64,000 nt of DNA from Burkholderiales bacterium (GTDB lineage Bacteria; Pseudomonadota; Gammaproteobacteria; Burkholderiales; Burkholderiaceae_B): positions 1-64,000 of the forward strand of contig JAJTEM010000006.1 in the NCBI GenBank assembly GCA_021299735.1, in the 5' to 3' direction. Below are positions 35,609-46,428 of the stretch, piece after piece. The notes beneath the pieces were generated by a model. It saw only the letters and a list, made by a program, of their open reading frames with translations, was not told where the DNA came from and searched no databases. The position numbers and the translations under genes are program-made. Every line of letters starts with the position of its first letter. Position 1 is the first letter of the stretch.

Positions 35609-35860
35609 ATGAAGGTGTCGGCTGATCAAATAACCGTTCGTAACGGAGACCAGGTGATCGCCGAGGTCGCCAAGGCATTCGCCTTGGGCGACCATGTCAT
35701 CGACTTTTCAGCCGTCAAGCACGTAGATTCCACCGCTTTGGCCGTTATTCTCGCGGCCAAGCGAGTGCTTAAATCAGACAAAACCCTTGAACTTCAACAT
35801 CCTCCTGCGCAGTTAAACAGTTTGATTGCCGCCTACGGAGTACAATCTCTCTTCTCCTAA
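35609..35860 (+). CDS. mlaB: STAS-domain protein MlaB
   Basis: An 83-residue single STAS domain that binds MlaF and is needed for transporter activity. The VDSTALAVILAAKRV segment is the conserved loop and helix. It starts two bases after mlaC. A TACAAT hexamer near its 3' end might serve the next gene, though that is weak. Confidence 0.9.
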   Translation: MKVSADQITVRNGDQVIAEVAKAFALGDHVIDFSAVKHVDSTALAVILAAKRVLKSDKTLELQHPPAQLNSLIAAYGVQSLFS

Positions 35861-35893
35861 AATCTGTTGCACCTGTTACGGGTGCGAGAAGTC

Positions 35894-36802
35894 ATGTCGT
35901 TTGCGCTAGAGCTAAGCTCGGTTTCCAAGTATTTCGGTGAATTTCGTTCCTTGAGCAATGTGTCCCTCACTGTTCAGGAAGGAGAATTTTTCGCATTATT
36001 GGGTCCGAATGGGGCCGGCAAAACCACACTCATCAATATTGTTGCAGGTTTAAGCCGTGCCAGCGGTGGCGCTGCGAAAGTGATGGGTTTTGATGTGGTA
36101 AGCCAGTTTCGCGATGCCCGCCGAAGCATTGGTATAGTGCCCCAGGAACTGGTTTTTGATCCTTTTTTCTCAGTACGGGAAACCTTGCGCTTTCAGTCGG
36201 GTTATTTTGGCCTGAAAAAGAATGACGACTGGATCGACGAGCTTTTGCATTCCCTCAGCCTTTCGGACAAGGCGGACAACAACATGCGTACCCTGTCGGG
36301 TGGCATGAAGCGCCGGGTGATGGTTGCGCAAGCGCTGGTACACAAGCCGCCTGTTATTGTGCTGGATGAACCCACTGCTGGTGTCGATGTTGAGTTGCGC
36401 CAAACCTTGTGGAAATTCATCGCAGGCCTGAATCAGAAGGGCCACACCATTTTGCTGACCACGCACTACCTTGAAGAAGCGGAAACCCTGTGCAACCGCA
36501 TCGCCATGTTGAAAAAGGGCGAGATACTGACCGTGGATACCACGCCCAATTTGTTGAAAAAGCATGCCAATCAAACCTTGAGCATGCAGCTGAATGGCGT
36601 ATTGCCCAGCAGTTTGCAGTCCAAGGTGTTGAAGGCCAATATTAGCGAAGGGCGTTACACCCTGGCATTGAACGGTCCTGCTGAAATTGAGCAGATTCTG
36701 GCCCAATGCCGCAAAGACCACCTGGATGTATTGGAATGCAGCATTGAAAAGCCCGACCTTGAAGAAGTGTTCGTGCAGCTGATGAGCGGGGGTTCCAAAT
36801 GA
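35894..36802 (+). CDS. ABC transporter ATP-binding protein (YadG-like)
   Basis: A 302-residue ATPase of an ABC-2 exporter. Walker A is [13 protein letters not shown], the signature is TLSGGMKRRVMVAQAL, Walker B IVLDEPTAGVD and switch His THYLEEAE, followed by an extra C-terminal domain of about 80 residues typical of the YadG/CcmA-type exporters. It overlaps the permease as ATGA. This pair follows mla genes in many Betaproteobacteria. The substrate is unknown, and envelope lipid or polymer export is a guess from context. The ATG at 35894 is used; an upstream TTG is not supported. Confidence 0.9.
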   Translation: MSFALELSSVSKYFGEFRSLSNVSLTVQEGEFFALLGPNGAGKTTLINIVAGLSRASGGAAKVMGFDVVSQFRDARRSIGIVPQELVFDPFFSVRETLRFQSGYFGLKKNDDWIDELLHSLSLSDKADNNMRTLSGGMKRRVMVAQALVHKPPVIVLDEPTAGVDVELRQTLWKFIAGLNQKGHTILLTTHYLEEAETLCNRIAMLKKGEILTVDTTPNLLKKHANQTLSMQLNGVLPSSLQSKVLKANISEGRYTLALNGPAEIEQILAQCRKDHLDVLECSIEKPDLEEVFVQLMSGGSK

Positions 36803-37554
36803 CTGGTTGGCAAACCCTGTTCAAGAAAGAAATTTTGCGCTTCTGGAAGGTTAGTTTTCAAACCGTTCTGGCTCCGGTGGTTACGGCACTGCTTTACCTC
36901 ATGATTTTCTCGCATGTGCTGGATGGCAAGGTAGAACCTTACCCCGGCGTTGGCTATGCCGCTTTTCTTGTGCCCGGCCTGGTCATGATGTCGGTGCTTC
37001 AAAACGCGTTTGCAAATTCATCGTCCAGCCTGATTCAATCCAAAATTACAGGCAACCTGGTGTTCGTTTTGTTGCCACCCTTGTCTAATCTGGAGTTTTT
37101 CTCAGCCTATGTGCTGGCTTCCATGGTTCGGGGTATTGCGGTAGGTTTGGGCGTGTTGCTGGTTACCGTGGCGTTTGTGGGCCTGCATGTTTACAACCCA
37201 GTGTGGATTTTGGTCTATGCCCTTGTGGGTTCGGCTTTGCTGGGCACCATGGGAGTCATCGCCGGTATTTGGGCTGAAAAGTTCGACCAGTTGGCAGCCT
37301 TCCAAAACTTCATCATCATGCCAGCCACATTTTTGTCGGGCGTGTTTTACTCCATTCACTCCTTGCCGGCCGTGTGGCAAACCGTGTCCCATTTCAATCC
37401 CTTCTTCTATCTCATCGATGGGTTTCGCTACGGCTTTTTTGGTGCGAGCGATGTAAGCCCTTGGTTTAGCCTTTCAATCGGCCTGGCTGCCTGGGCCGTT
37501 TTGACCATAATTGCGATGCGCATGGTGACCTCGGGTTACAAATTGAGGGGATAA
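36799..37554 (+). CDS. ABC-2 type permease (YadH-like)
   Basis: A 251-residue membrane partner of the preceding ATPase with six predicted helices. It shows the ABC-2 pattern: an N-terminal KKEILRFWKVSFQTVLAPVVTALLYLMIF, central MMSVLQNAFANSSSSLIQSKITGNLVFVLL, and the late QNFIIMPATFLSGVFYSIHSLPAVWQTVSHFNPFFYLIDGFRYGFFG signature. Not assigned to a substrate. Confidence 0.92.
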   Translation: MTGWQTLFKKEILRFWKVSFQTVLAPVVTALLYLMIFSHVLDGKVEPYPGVGYAAFLVPGLVMMSVLQNAFANSSSSLIQSKITGNLVFVLLPPLSNLEFFSAYVLASMVRGIAVGLGVLLVTVAFVGLHVYNPVWILVYALVGSALLGTMGVIAGIWAEKFDQLAAFQNFIIMPATFLSGVFYSIHSLPAVWQTVSHFNPFFYLIDGFRYGFFGASDVSPWFSLSIGLAAWAVLTIIAMRMVTSGYKLRG

Positions 37555-37587
37555 TAGTGCTGTTGAATCAAAAGGATAGGAAAAATC

Positions 37588-37830
37588 ATGTTGTTGCCTG
37601 AAACCGTTCGCGGCTATATTGCGCAGGGCTTGGAATGTGAGCACCTTACAGTGACTGGCGATGGCCAACATTTCGAGGCGGTTATTGTGGCCAAAGCCTT
37701 TGAAGGCTTGCGTGCCATTCAGCGCCATCAAAAAGTGTATGCAGTACTGGGTGACAGAATGCGTGCCGAGATTCACGCCCTGTCGATGAAAACATTGACG
37801 CCCGCTGAGTGGGCGCAACAACAAGCGTAA
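37588..37830 (+). CDS. BolA-family protein (IbaG/YrbA-like)
   Basis: An 80-residue BolA domain with the [31 protein letters not shown] helix-turn-helix-like core and the C-terminal [15 protein letters not shown]. BolA proteins pair with monothiol glutaredoxins of the CGFS type and bind [2Fe-2S] clusters; such a glutaredoxin is encoded at 56117. The position between mla and murA genes matches E. coli ibaG. Confidence 0.93.
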   Translation: MLLPETVRGYIAQGLECEHLTVTGDGQHFEAVIVAKAFEGLRAIQRHQKVYAVLGDRMRAEIHALSMKTLTPAEWAQQQA

Positions 37831-37846
37831 AAAGGACTGCCCTTTA

Positions 37847-39103
37847 ATGGACTCATTTTTGGTTCGTGGCGGAAAGCCGCTTCACGGTGAAGTGTCAATT
37901 TCTGGTGCGAAAAATGCGGCATTGCCGATTTTGTGTGCAAGCTTGCTGACTGCCGAGCCAGTCACCATTACCAACGTGCCGCGCCTTCGCGACATCAACA
38001 CCTGCTTGCGCCTGCTGGGTTCTATGGGTGTGCAGTGTTTTTGGCATGGTGAAAACCAGTTGGCCTTGCGTGCCGAGGAAATTTCCGAACCCATCGCCAG
38101 CTATGACCTGGTAAAAACCATGCGCGCCAGTATTCTGGTGTTGGGCCCCTTGGTGGCCCGCTTTGGTGAAGCCAGCGTGAGCTTGCCGGGTGGTTGCGCC
38201 ATTGGCCAGCGCCCAGTAGACCAGCACATCAAAGGCCTGCAGGCCATGGGTGCTGAAATTACAATCGAGAAAGGTTACATTCATGCCAAGGCCAAGCGTT
38301 TGAAGGGCGCTCGCATTGTGACCGACATGGTTACTGTAACTGGTACCGAGAACCTGATGATGGCCGCCGCTTTGGCCGACGGTACCACGATTATCGAGAA
38401 TGCTGCTCGCGAGCCCGAGGTGGTCGACTTGGCCAAAATGCTGGTGAAAATGGGCGCGAAAATTGAAGGCATTGGTACCGACACCATTACCGTTCACGGT
38501 GTTGAAAAGCTACACGGCTGCGAATACCAAGTAATGCCTGATCGAATTGAGGCGGGTACATTCCTGTGTGCCGTGGCAGCATGCGGTGGCAACATCACCT
38601 TGAGCAACGCCGATGCAGACAGCATGGACGCAACCATTGAAAAATTGCGTACCGCCGGCGTGAAAATTCAAGTAGATGGTACGAAAATTCACGCCAGCAT
38701 GAACACGCGGCCCAAGGCCGTGGGTGCACGCACCGCGCCATTCCCGGGTTTCGCCACCGACATGCAGGCACAGCTGATGGCCGTTAATTGCGTGGCCGAG
38801 GGCACTGCCGTTGTAAATGAAACCATATTCGAGAATCGTTTCATGCATGTTCAGGAAATGGTCCGTTTGGGCGCGAACATTGAAATTGAAGGCCACACAG
38901 CGATTATCAAAGGCGTTGAACGCCTGGATGGCGCCACAGTGATGGCCACCGACCTTCGCGCATCGGCCGGCTTGGTGATTGCAGGCCTTGCGGCCAGCGA
39001 TGAAACCCGGATTGACCGCATTTATCACCTGGACCGCGGGTATGACAGAATGGAAGAAAAGCTGCGCAAGCTGGGCGCAGACGTCACGAGAGTAGCGCAA
39101 TGA
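37847..39103 (+). CDS. murA: UDP-N-acetylglucosamine 1-carboxyvinyltransferase
   Basis: First committed enzyme of peptidoglycan synthesis. The 418-residue protein starts [27 protein letters not shown]. It contains the active-site loop [18 protein letters not shown] with the Cys that binds PEP and fosfomycin, and ends with [18 protein letters not shown]. Its last four bases overlap hisG, so murA and the his operon may be co-transcribed. Confidence 0.98.
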   Translation: MDSFLVRGGKPLHGEVSISGAKNAALPILCASLLTAEPVTITNVPRLRDINTCLRLLGSMGVQCFWHGENQLALRAEEISEPIASYDLVKTMRASILVLGPLVARFGEASVSLPGGCAIGQRPVDQHIKGLQAMGAEITIEKGYIHAKAKRLKGARIVTDMVTVTGTENLMMAAALADGTTIIENAAREPEVVDLAKMLVKMGAKIEGIGTDTITVHGVEKLHGCEYQVMPDRIEAGTFLCAVAACGGNITLSNADADSMDATIEKLRTAGVKIQVDGTKIHASMNTRPKAVGARTAPFPGFATDMQAQLMAVNCVAEGTAVVNETIFENRFMHVQEMVRLGANIEIEGHTAIIKGVERLDGATVMATDLRASAGLVIAGLAASDETRIDRIYHLDRGYDRMEEKLRKLGADVTRVAQ

Positions 39104-39735
39104 TTACACTGGCCCTGTCCAAGGGACGTATTTTTGAAGAAACACTGCCCCTGCTTGAAAAGGCGGGCATTGTGCCATCCGAAGATCCGGAAAAATCGCG
39201 CAAGCTGATCATTGGTACCAACCGTGCCGATGTGCAAATTATCATCGTGCGCGCAACCGATGTTCCCACATATGTGCAGCATGGCGCTGCTGATTTGGGC
39301 GTTGCCGGGAAGGATGTGTTGATTGAGCATTCTGGTGCGGGCTTGTATCAACCGCTTGATCTGAACATCGCAAAGTGCCGCTTGTGTGTAGCCGCCCCGG
39401 AAGGCTTTGACTATGCCAGCGCCGTGAAGCAGGGCGCCCGTTTGCGAATTGCCACCAAGTATGTGAACAGCGCCCGTGAGCACTTCGCCAATCGTGGGGT
39501 ACACGTGGACCTGATCAAGCTTTATGGTTCTATGGAACTGGCACCGTTGGTGGGCTTGGCCGATGCGATTGTAGATTTGGTCAGCACCGGTTCGACCCTG
39601 CGTGCCAACAAGCTGGTTGAGGTTGAGGAAATTTGCGAAATATCTTCCCGATTGGTGGTAAACCAAGCGGCATTGAAAATGAAGTACGAGGCCTTGCAGC
39701 CGATTCTGGATGTGTTCACCCAAGCAGTGGCGTGA
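39100..39735 (+). CDS. hisG: ATP phosphoribosyltransferase, short form
   Basis: First step of histidine synthesis, joining ATP and PRPP. At 211 residues this is the short HisG form, without the C-terminal regulatory domain, so it needs the HisZ subunit encoded elsewhere. The signature [21 protein letters not shown] is complete. It begins the gene order G-D-C-B-H-A-F-I-E. Confidence 0.98.
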   Translation: MITLALSKGRIFEETLPLLEKAGIVPSEDPEKSRKLIIGTNRADVQIIIVRATDVPTYVQHGAADLGVAGKDVLIEHSGAGLYQPLDLNIAKCRLCVAAPEGFDYASAVKQGARLRIATKYVNSAREHFANRGVHVDLIKLYGSMELAPLVGLADAIVDLVSTGSTLRANKLVEVEEICEISSRLVVNQAALKMKYEALQPILDVFTQAVA

Positions 39736-39755
39736 AATTTTAAAGGTAGTAAAAA

Positions 39756-41078
39756 ATGTCTTCCCAAATTCGTCGATTGTCTACAGAAGATGCCAACTTT
39801 GCCGAGCAGTTCCGCGCATTGCTCGCCTATGAAGAACAACGCGATCCCCATGTGGAAGGCGCAGTGGCCGACATCATCCATGCAGTGCGCAAGCGCGGCG
39901 ACGAAGCCCTGCTGGAGTTCACTGAAAAATTTGACAGGGTAAAAGCCAACACTGCAGCCGAGCTTGAAATTGGGCAAGACGAACTGAAACAGGCTTTTGA
40001 CACACTCGATTCTGCCCAGCGCGAGGCTCTGAAGGTGGCTGCGCAGCGCGTGCGCGCATTCCACGAGCACCAGGTTGCCGAAAGCTGGGAATTCACTGAG
40101 GCGGATGGCACCCGCCTTGGCCAGCGAGTAACCCCGCTTGACCGTGCAGGTTTGTATGTGCCCGGCGGCAAAGCAGCTTACCCTTCATCAGTGCTAATGA
40201 ACGCAGTGCCCGCCAAAGTGGCCGGTGTAAAAGAAGTAGTTATGGTGGTGCCCACACCCAGTGGCGTGAAAAACCAAATGGTGTTGGCGGCTGCACACCT
40301 GGCCGGTGTTGATCGCGTATTCACCATTGGTGGCGCGCAAGCTGTGGCCGCCTTGGCGTATGGCACGCAAACCGTGCCGCGCGTAGACAAAATTGTGGGC
40401 CCCGGCAATGCCTATGTTGCTGAAGCCAAGCGCCGCGTATTTGGTGCAGTGGGTATTGACATGATTGCAGGCCCATCTGAAATTCTGGTGATTTGCGACG
40501 GCAGCACGAATGCGGACTGGATCGCCATGGACCTGTTCAGCCAGGCAGAGCATGATGAAATGGCACAGTCCATTTTATTAAGCCCAAGCAAGGAATTTCT
40601 TGACAACGTTCAGGCCAGCATCAAACGCTTGATGGACACCATGCCGCGCGCAACCGTTATTGCTACGTCGCTGAAAAATCGCGGCGCCTTAATTCAGGTG
40701 CGCAGCATGGAAGAAGCGTGCGAGCTAAGCAATCAAATTGCGCCCGAACACCTTGAGTTGAGTGTGCAAGACCCCGATGCCTGGGTTGGCAAGTTGCGCC
40801 ATGCGGGTGCTATTTTCATGGGCCCTTACACCAGTGAATCACTGGGCGATTATTGCGCTGGCCCCAACCACGTGTTGCCCACGGCAGGCACCGCCAGGTT
40901 TAGCTCGCCTCTTGGGGTGTACGACTTCCAAAAGCGCAGCAGCATTATTTTTGCCAGCCGCGAAGGCGCCAGCACCCTTGGTGAAGTGGCCGCTGAACTG
41001 GCCTATGGCGAAGGTTTGCCAGCGCATGCGCGTTCAGCCGAATACCGAGTAGGCCCAAAATTCAAGAAAGTAAGCTGA
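39756..41078 (+). CDS. hisD: Histidinol dehydrogenase
   Basis: Oxidises histidinol twice to histidine with NAD+ and zinc. The 440-residue protein contains [45 protein letters not shown] and the catalytic Glu-His pair in APEHLEL, with the Zn-binding Gln-His-Asp-His residues in [10 protein letters not shown] and [10 protein letters not shown]. Confidence 0.98.
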   Translation: MSSQIRRLSTEDANFAEQFRALLAYEEQRDPHVEGAVADIIHAVRKRGDEALLEFTEKFDRVKANTAAELEIGQDELKQAFDTLDSAQREALKVAAQRVRAFHEHQVAESWEFTEADGTRLGQRVTPLDRAGLYVPGGKAAYPSSVLMNAVPAKVAGVKEVVMVVPTPSGVKNQMVLAAAHLAGVDRVFTIGGAQAVAALAYGTQTVPRVDKIVGPGNAYVAEAKRRVFGAVGIDMIAGPSEILVICDGSTNADWIAMDLFSQAEHDEMAQSILLSPSKEFLDNVQASIKRLMDTMPRATVIATSLKNRGALIQVRSMEEACELSNQIAPEHLELSVQDPDAWVGKLRHAGAIFMGPYTSESLGDYCAGPNHVLPTAGTARFSSPLGVYDFQKRSSIIFASREGASTLGEVAAELAYGEGLPAHARSAEYRVGPKFKKVS

Positions 41079-41085
41079 GCGCACC

Positions 41086-42186
41086 ATGAGTCTTTTGCAA
41101 AAAACCATTCGAGCAGATGTGCAGGCTACCAACGCCTACGTGGTTGCTCCCTCAGCGGGCATGCTGAAACTGGATGCCATGGAAAACCCCCAAGGCATGC
41201 CAGCGGCTTTGCTCGATGCGCTTGCACAGCAGCTAAAAACTGCCGAGCTAAACCGCTACCCGGCACCCAAAGCGCTGGAGCTTGAGGCCGCTTTGCGCGC
41301 CTGCACAGCCATTCCCAAAGCCGCCCATGTGCTGTTTGGCAATGGATCAGATGAATTAATCGACTTGATCATTCGCGCCTGCTGCATGCCCGGCGATGTG
41401 GTGATGTCGCCAGTGCCCACGTTTGTGATGTATGCCGTGTACAGCCAATGGAGCCATGCGCATTTTGTGGGCGTTGATTTGAATGCGGACTTCAGCCTGA
41501 ACATGCCAGCCATGTTGAAAGCAATCCGCACCAACAAGCCCAAGGTTGTGTTTTTGGCTTACCCCAACAACCCCACAGGTGTGGCGCTGCGCGAAGCTGA
41601 AATAGTGCAAATTATTGAAGCCACGCCTGGCCTGGTGGTGGTGGATGAAGCCTACGAGGCTTTTGCTGATTCCTCTTTCATGGCCCGTGTACTAGAGTTT
41701 CCGAACGTGCTGGTGCTGCGCACATTCTCCAAGCTGGGGCTCGCGGGTGCACGCCTGGGCTATGCCGTGGCCAGCCCTGCTTGGGTTGAGCAAATTGACA
41801 AAGTGCGCCCACCGTACAACGTGAATGTGCTTACCCGCATTGCAGTGCAGTTCGCGCTGGAGCATTTCGATGCCTTTGAGGCGCAAGCCAAGCTGTTGCG
41901 CGAGCAACGCAATCTACTCACCGAAGCACTGAAAAACCTGAAAACACCCAATGGCAACGTTGAAGTGTTTGATTCTTACGCCAATTTTGTACTTTTCCGC
42001 ATTCCGAATGCGCTTGAAGTCTTTGAAGCCCTTAAAAACAAGGGTATCTTGGTGAAATATGTGGGCAAGGCCCACCCCTTGTTACAAAATTGCTTGCGCG
42101 TTACCGTGAGCACAGAACAAGAGAATCAGCAGTTTTTGTTGGCCATTCAACAATCCATCGACGAAGTGGCCACGAAGGCCGCATAA
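41086..42186 (+). CDS. hisC: Histidinol-phosphate aminotransferase
   Basis: PLP-dependent class I/II aminotransferase of 366 residues. Motifs are NRYPAP, FGNGSDELIDLI, LAYPNNPTG, VVDEAYEAF and the Schiff-base lysine in TFSKLGLAGARLGY. Lies seven bases after hisD. Broader aromatic activity is possible for this subfamily, but the operon position fixes the main role. Confidence 0.96.
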   Translation: MSLLQKTIRADVQATNAYVVAPSAGMLKLDAMENPQGMPAALLDALAQQLKTAELNRYPAPKALELEAALRACTAIPKAAHVLFGNGSDELIDLIIRACCMPGDVVMSPVPTFVMYAVYSQWSHAHFVGVDLNADFSLNMPAMLKAIRTNKPKVVFLAYPNNPTGVALREAEIVQIIEATPGLVVVDEAYEAFADSSFMARVLEFPNVLVLRTFSKLGLAGARLGYAVASPAWVEQIDKVRPPYNVNVLTRIAVQFALEHFDAFEAQAKLLREQRNLLTEALKNLKTPNGNVEVFDSYANFVLFRIPNALEVFEALKNKGILVKYVGKAHPLLQNCLRVTVSTEQENQQFLLAIQQSIDEVATKAA

Positions 42187-42199
42187 CTTTTAGACCATC

Positions 42200-42787
42200 A
42201 TGAGAACCGCAGAAGTTACCCGCAATACCCTGGAAACCCAGATTACCGTGAAGATCAATCTGGACGGTACAGGTGAACGCCACCTGGATACAGGCGTACC
42301 ATTTTTGGACCACATGCTGGAACAAATTTCGCGCCACGGCCTGTTCGACCTTCACATTGTGGCCAAGGGTGACCTGCACATTGATGCACACCACACCGTC
42401 GAAGACACGGGCATTACCTTGGGCATGGCATTTACCAAGGCTTTAGGCGACAAAAAAGGCATTGTGCGCTACGGCCACAGTTATGTACCGCTGGACGAAG
42501 CCTTATCGCGCGTGGTGATCGACCTTTCCGGGCGCCCCGGTTTGCACCAGGACATTCCGTTCACCCGCGCCAGCATTGGCGCTTTCGATGTGGATCTGGT
42601 GTTCGAGTTTTTCCAGGGCTTTGTGAACCACGCCCTCTGTACCTTGCACATCGACAACCTGAAAGGCGTGAATTCGCACCACCAATGTGAAACTGTGTTC
42701 AAGGCCTTTGGCCGTGCCTTGCGCATGGCGGTGGCCATTGATGAACGTCAACAGGGTGCCATCCCTAGTACCAAAGGTGCTTTGTGA
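42200..42787 (+). CDS. hisB: Imidazoleglycerol-phosphate dehydratase
   Basis: A 195-residue monofunctional IGPD, without the N-terminal histidinol phosphatase domain of the enterobacterial HisB. Mn-binding motifs are [28 protein letters not shown] and [20 protein letters not shown]. Histidinol phosphatase must therefore be encoded elsewhere. The stop overlaps hisH (GTGA). Confidence 0.98.
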   Translation: MRTAEVTRNTLETQITVKINLDGTGERHLDTGVPFLDHMLEQISRHGLFDLHIVAKGDLHIDAHHTVEDTGITLGMAFTKALGDKKGIVRYGHSYVPLDEALSRVVIDLSGRPGLHQDIPFTRASIGAFDVDLVFEFFQGFVNHALCTLHIDNLKGVNSHHQCETVFKAFGRALRMAVAIDERQQGAIPSTKGAL

Positions 42788-43416
42788 GTTTAGTTGCCGT
42801 TGTTGATTACGGCATGGGCAACCTGCGTTCGGTGGCCCAAGCCTTGCAGCATGTAAAGCTTGAAAGCCAGGAAATCCGGATTACCGACGACCCCGCCTTG
42901 ATCGACCGGGCCAGCCGCGTTGTATTGCCGGGGCAGGGCGCGATGCCCGACTGCATGAAGGCGCTTCGGGAATCGGGCTTGATCGAGGCTGTGTATCGCG
43001 CTGCTGAATCAAAACCGCTTTTTGGTGTTTGCGTTGGCGAACAAATGATGATGGAACGCAGCGCAGAGGGGCCTGCAGACTGCCTTTCCCTGTTTCCCGG
43101 TGATGTGGTGAAATTCGACCCCCGGCTGACCGTGGAGTGTGGCTTGAAGGTCCCTCACATGGGTTGGAATCGGGTTAACCAGCGTCAAAGGCATCCCATG
43201 TGGGAAGGCATTGAAACTGGCGCGTGGTTTTATTTTGTGCACAGTTACCACGTCAACCCTGTAAACCCCGAGCACGTTGCTGGGGAAACAGATTATGGTG
43301 TTCGCTTTACCTGCGCCATTGCACGGGATAACATCTTTGCAACACAGTTTCATCCTGAAAAAAGTGCGGAAGATGGCCTTAGGCTGTATTCCAACTTTTT
43401 AAGATGGAACCCCTGA
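42784..43416 (+). CDS. hisH: Imidazole glycerol phosphate synthase, glutamine amidotransferase subunit
   Basis: Releases ammonia from glutamine for HisF. The 210-residue class I amidotransferase has [10 protein letters not shown], the oxyanion segment LPGQGA, and the catalytic His-Glu in TQFHPEKS. The usual nucleophile motif GVCVGEQMM supplies the Cys. The start is GTG. Confidence 0.98.
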   Translation: MSLVAVVDYGMGNLRSVAQALQHVKLESQEIRITDDPALIDRASRVVLPGQGAMPDCMKALRESGLIEAVYRAAESKPLFGVCVGEQMMMERSAEGPADCLSLFPGDVVKFDPRLTVECGLKVPHMGWNRVNQRQRHPMWEGIETGAWFYFVHSYHVNPVNPEHVAGETDYGVRFTCAIARDNIFATQFHPEKSAEDGLRLYSNFLRWNP

Positions 43417-43470
43417 TTTTTTACCGATTGTTTTTTTCACCCACTTGAATAGTTAACACAACACAGGCTC

Positions 43471-44220
43471 ATGTTACTCATTCCAGCAATCGACCTGAAA
43501 GACGGTCAGTGTGTACGCCTTAAGCAAGGCAATATGGACGATGCCACCATTTTCTCGGCAGACCCGGTCGAAATGGCCATGAAATGGGTTGAAAGTGGCG
43601 CACGCCGCTTGCACCTCGTCGATTTGAATGGCGCGATTGCGGGCAAGCCCGTGAATGAAGGCGTCATTATTGACATTCTGGATGCAGTCGGTGGTGCCAT
43701 TCCTGTGCAACTGGGTGGCGGTATTCGTGACCTGGACACCATTGAGCGTTACCTCGACGACGGCCTTAGTTACGTGATCATCGGCACGGCTGCCGTAAAA
43801 AACCCGGGCTTCCTGCACGATGCTTGCGGTGCGTTTCCCGGCCAAATTATTGTTGGCCTGGATGCGAAAGACGGCAAAGTGGCCACCGATGGCTGGAGCA
43901 AAATTTCCGGTCATGATGTAGTGGACCTGGCCAAGAAATACGAAGGTTATGGCGTAGAAGCCATTGTTTATACTGATATTGGTCGCGATGGCATGCTCAA
44001 TGGTGTGAACATTGAAGCCACGGTTCGGCTTGCCAACGCGCTCACCATTCCAGTGATCGCCTCCGGCGGCATTACCAACCTGGACGATGTGAAGCAGTTG
44101 TGTGGCGTAGAGCACGAGGGCATCATGGGTGCCATTTGTGGCCGCTCTATTTACGAAGGCACTCTGGATTTCGCAAAGGGCCAGGCCTTGGCCGATGAAT
44201 TGAACGGAAAAACTTACTAA
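43471..44220 (+). CDS. hisA: Phosphoribosylformimino-5-aminoimidazole carboxamide ribotide isomerase
   Basis: TIM-barrel isomerase of 249 residues. The general base Asp8 lies in [16 protein letters not shown], the second catalytic Asp in YTDIGRDGM, and phosphate is held by VQLGGGIRD and ASGGITN. The stop codon overlaps the hisF start by one base. Confidence 0.98.
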   Translation: MLLIPAIDLKDGQCVRLKQGNMDDATIFSADPVEMAMKWVESGARRLHLVDLNGAIAGKPVNEGVIIDILDAVGGAIPVQLGGGIRDLDTIERYLDDGLSYVIIGTAAVKNPGFLHDACGAFPGQIIVGLDAKDGKVATDGWSKISGHDVVDLAKKYEGYGVEAIVYTDIGRDGMLNGVNIEATVRLANALTIPVIASGGITNLDDVKQLCGVEHEGIMGAICGRSIYEGTLDFAKGQALADELNGKTY

Positions 44221-44984
44221 TGCTTGCAAGCCGTATCATTCCCTGCCTGGATGTAACAGCGGGCAGGGTGGTCAAGGGCGTGAATTTCGTGGAGCTGCGC
44301 GACGCTGGCGACCCGGTCGAAATTGCCCGCCGTTACGACGAGCAAGGCGCAGATGAGCTCACATTTCTTGACATCACTGCATCATCGGATGACCGCGATC
44401 TTATTCTGCATGTCATTGAGGCCGTGGCCAGCCAGGTTTTTATTCCTCTCACGGTTGGCGGTGGTGTGCGCAAGGTGGAAGACGTGCGCCGGTTGCTGAA
44501 CGCAGGTGCCGATAAAATCAGCATCAACACTTCCGCTGTCACCAATCCCGAGTTGGTTGCAGAGGCTGCCAGCAAATACGGTTCACAGTGCATTGTGGTC
44601 GCCATTGACGCCAAGGCAAAAAGCAATGGTGAACCCGGTTGGGAGGTTTACACCCACGGTGGACGAAAGGCTACCGGGCTTGATGCAGTTGAATGGGCGC
44701 GCAAAATGCAGGCCTTGGGTGCTGGGGAATTGTTGCTGACCAGCATGGACCGGGATGGCACCAAAATTGGTTTCAACCTTGAATTGACGCGTGCCGTGTC
44801 AGATGCGGTATCCATTCCCGTGATCGCCAGTGGTGGTGTTGGTAATCTCGACCACCTGGTTGATGGCGTGATCAAAGGCAAGGCCAGTGCAGTGCTGGCA
44901 GCCAGCATTTTCCATTACGGCGAATACACTGTGCAGCAAGCCAAAGCCCACATGGCCAAGGCCGGTATTACCGTACGGCTGTAA
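44220..44984 (+). CDS. hisF: Imidazole glycerol phosphate synthase, cyclase subunit
   Basis: TIM-barrel partner of HisH, 254 residues. Catalytic Asp in [18 protein letters not shown] and in [12 protein letters not shown]; phosphate loops LTVGGGVR and IASGGVGN. Ammonia passes from HisH through the barrel. Confidence 0.98.
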   Translation: MLASRIIPCLDVTAGRVVKGVNFVELRDAGDPVEIARRYDEQGADELTFLDITASSDDRDLILHVIEAVASQVFIPLTVGGGVRKVEDVRRLLNAGADKISINTSAVTNPELVAEAASKYGSQCIVVAIDAKAKSNGEPGWEVYTHGGRKATGLDAVEWARKMQALGAGELLLTSMDRDGTKIGFNLELTRAVSDAVSIPVIASGGVGNLDHLVDGVIKGKASAVLAASIFHYGEYTVQQAKAHMAKAGITVRL

Positions 44985-44997
44985 AGGGACTTTGGCC

Positions 44998-45423
44998 ATG
45001 AGCAAGGATGTAATCATCACCGACAACTGGCTTGACAGTGTCGGTTTCGATGAAAAGGGTTTGGTCAGCGTTGTTGCGCAAGACCACCTCACGAAGCGCG
45101 TGTTGATGGTGGCGTGGATGAACCGCGAGGCCCTTGAAATAACCGCCAGCACAGGATTTGCAACGTATTTTTCACGTTCGCGCGGTAAACTGTGGCACAA
45201 GGGTGAGGAATCGGGCAATCAGCAGAAGGTCAAAGAAATCCGCTTGGACTGCGATGGCGACGTACTGGTGCTGATGGTGGAACAAGTCGGTGGTATTGCC
45301 TGCCACACGGGCCGTGAAAGCTGCTTTTATTACCAGCTGGAAGTTGTACAAGGTGAAAAACCCAAGTGGATTGCAAAAGACCCTGTACTGAAAAACCCTT
45401 CCGACATGTACGGCAAAAAATAA
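44998..45423 (+). CDS. hisI: Phosphoribosyl-AMP cyclohydrolase
   Basis: A 141-residue zinc enzyme that opens the purine ring. [38 protein letters not shown] and the metal/catalytic motif [14 protein letters not shown]...[11 protein letters not shown] are complete. The ATG at 44998 is the family start; the upstream open frame lies within hisF. HisI and HisE are separate genes here. Confidence 0.97.
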   Translation: MSKDVIITDNWLDSVGFDEKGLVSVVAQDHLTKRVLMVAWMNREALEITASTGFATYFSRSRGKLWHKGEESGNQQKVKEIRLDCDGDVLVLMVEQVGGIACHTGRESCFYYQLEVVQGEKPKWIAKDPVLKNPSDMYGKK

Positions 45424-45436
45424 GGAATGAACAACC

Positions 45437-45778
45437 ATGGCTGACCTTGAAAAAGTGTCTGGAGACTTGCTTGAGCGTTTGACGACTGTGCTTGAAGCAC
45501 GCAAGCAAGGCGATCCAGAGCAATCTTATGTGGCGAAGTTACACCACAAGGGTCAAGACGCTATTCTGAAAAAGATTGGTGAGGAGGCCTGCGAACTCGT
45601 GATGGCCTCCAAGGATCAAGCCCCGGCAAAAGTGATCGCTGAAACGGCCGACTTGTGGTTTCACAGCCTGGTGCTGTTGGGTTGGCATGGTTTAAGTGCT
45701 GCCGATGTACTGGCTGAACTGGACCGGCGCATGGGTTTGTCGGGCTTGGTAGAAAAAGCAAACAGGGGCGAGAAATGA
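45437..45778 (+). CDS. hisE: Phosphoribosyl-ATP pyrophosphatase
   Basis: A 113-residue all-helical MazG-like enzyme. [16 protein letters not shown] and [16 protein letters not shown] carry the Mg-binding acidic residues. Ends the his operon proper and overlaps the HIT gene as ATGA. Confidence 0.97.
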   Translation: MADLEKVSGDLLERLTTVLEARKQGDPEQSYVAKLHHKGQDAILKKIGEEACELVMASKDQAPAKVIAETADLWFHSLVLLGWHGLSAADVLAELDRRMGLSGLVEKANRGEK

Positions 45779-46131
45779 CAGATTGCATCTTCTGCAAAAT
45801 TGTCGCTGGGGAAATCCCTAGCAGAAAAGTATACGAAGACGAGGATATCCTCGCGTTTCACGACATCAAGCCAGCAGCGCCTGTGCATTTTCTGATTATC
45901 CCGAAAAAGCACATTCCCACGCTGGCCGATGCCACCCAGGAAGATATTCCTGTGATGGGAAAGATAATGACCATCGCGGGGCGGTTGGCCAAGCAAGAAG
46001 GGTGTCATGATGGTTTCCGAACCATTGTTAACACCGGAAGGGTTGGTTGCCAAGAGGTGTATCATGTCCATGTGCACATTCTTGGTGGTGATACACCATT
46101 GGGCGTCATGCTCGGCATGCCTGCCTTGTAA
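45775..46131 (+). CDS. HIT-family nucleotide hydrolase (HinT-like)
   Basis: A 118-residue histidine-triad protein. [19 protein letters not shown] and the catalytic triad HVHVHILGG place it in the HinT branch, which hydrolyses purine phosphoramidates. It is located between hisE and tatA, as commonly seen in Betaproteobacteria. The CIFC pair may bind zinc. Confidence 0.95.
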   Translation: MTDCIFCKIVAGEIPSRKVYEDEDILAFHDIKPAAPVHFLIIPKKHIPTLADATQEDIPVMGKIMTIAGRLAKQEGCHDGFRTIVNTGRVGCQEVYHVHVHILGGDTPLGVMLGMPAL

Positions 46132-46167
46132 CGCAACGAGACACGAAAAACTTATCAGGAGTAAGTC

Positions 46168-46404
46168 ATGGGTTCATTTAGCATTTGGCACTGGATCATT
46201 GTGCTGGTTATCGTGATGCTGGTGTTTGGCACCAAAAAGTTGCGCAACATCGGATCTGATCTTGGTGGTGCTGTGAAGGGTTTCAAGGATGGCATGAAAG
46301 AGGGCGGTTCGGACGCTGAGCAAAATTCCGCCAAGCTGGCTGACAGCAGCAACAAAAAGCCGGACACGATTGATGTAGAAGCCAAAGAGAAATCTTCCAG
46401 CTAA
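46168..46404 (+). CDS. tatA: Twin-arginine translocase subunit TatA
   Basis: A 78-residue protein: [21 protein letters not shown] membrane helix, the FG hinge, the amphipathic helix [22 protein letters not shown] and a charged C-terminus. TatA oligomers form the transport pore. Confidence 0.96.
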   Translation: MGSFSIWHWIIVLVIVMLVFGTKKLRNIGSDLGGAVKGFKDGMKEGGSDAEQNSAKLADSSNKKPDTIDVEAKEKSSS

Positions 46405-46428
46405 TTACCCCTATTTGCGGCGCGCAGC

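Noticed and set aside
39100-39735. HisG at first appears truncated
   Set aside because: 211 residues is the normal short form that works with HisZ; catalytic motifs are complete and the gene order is intact.
43474-44229. 251-codon minus-strand reading frame antisense to hisA
   Set aside because: Mirror of a fully conserved hisA; composition (His- and Asn-rich) is that of a reverse-frame artefact.
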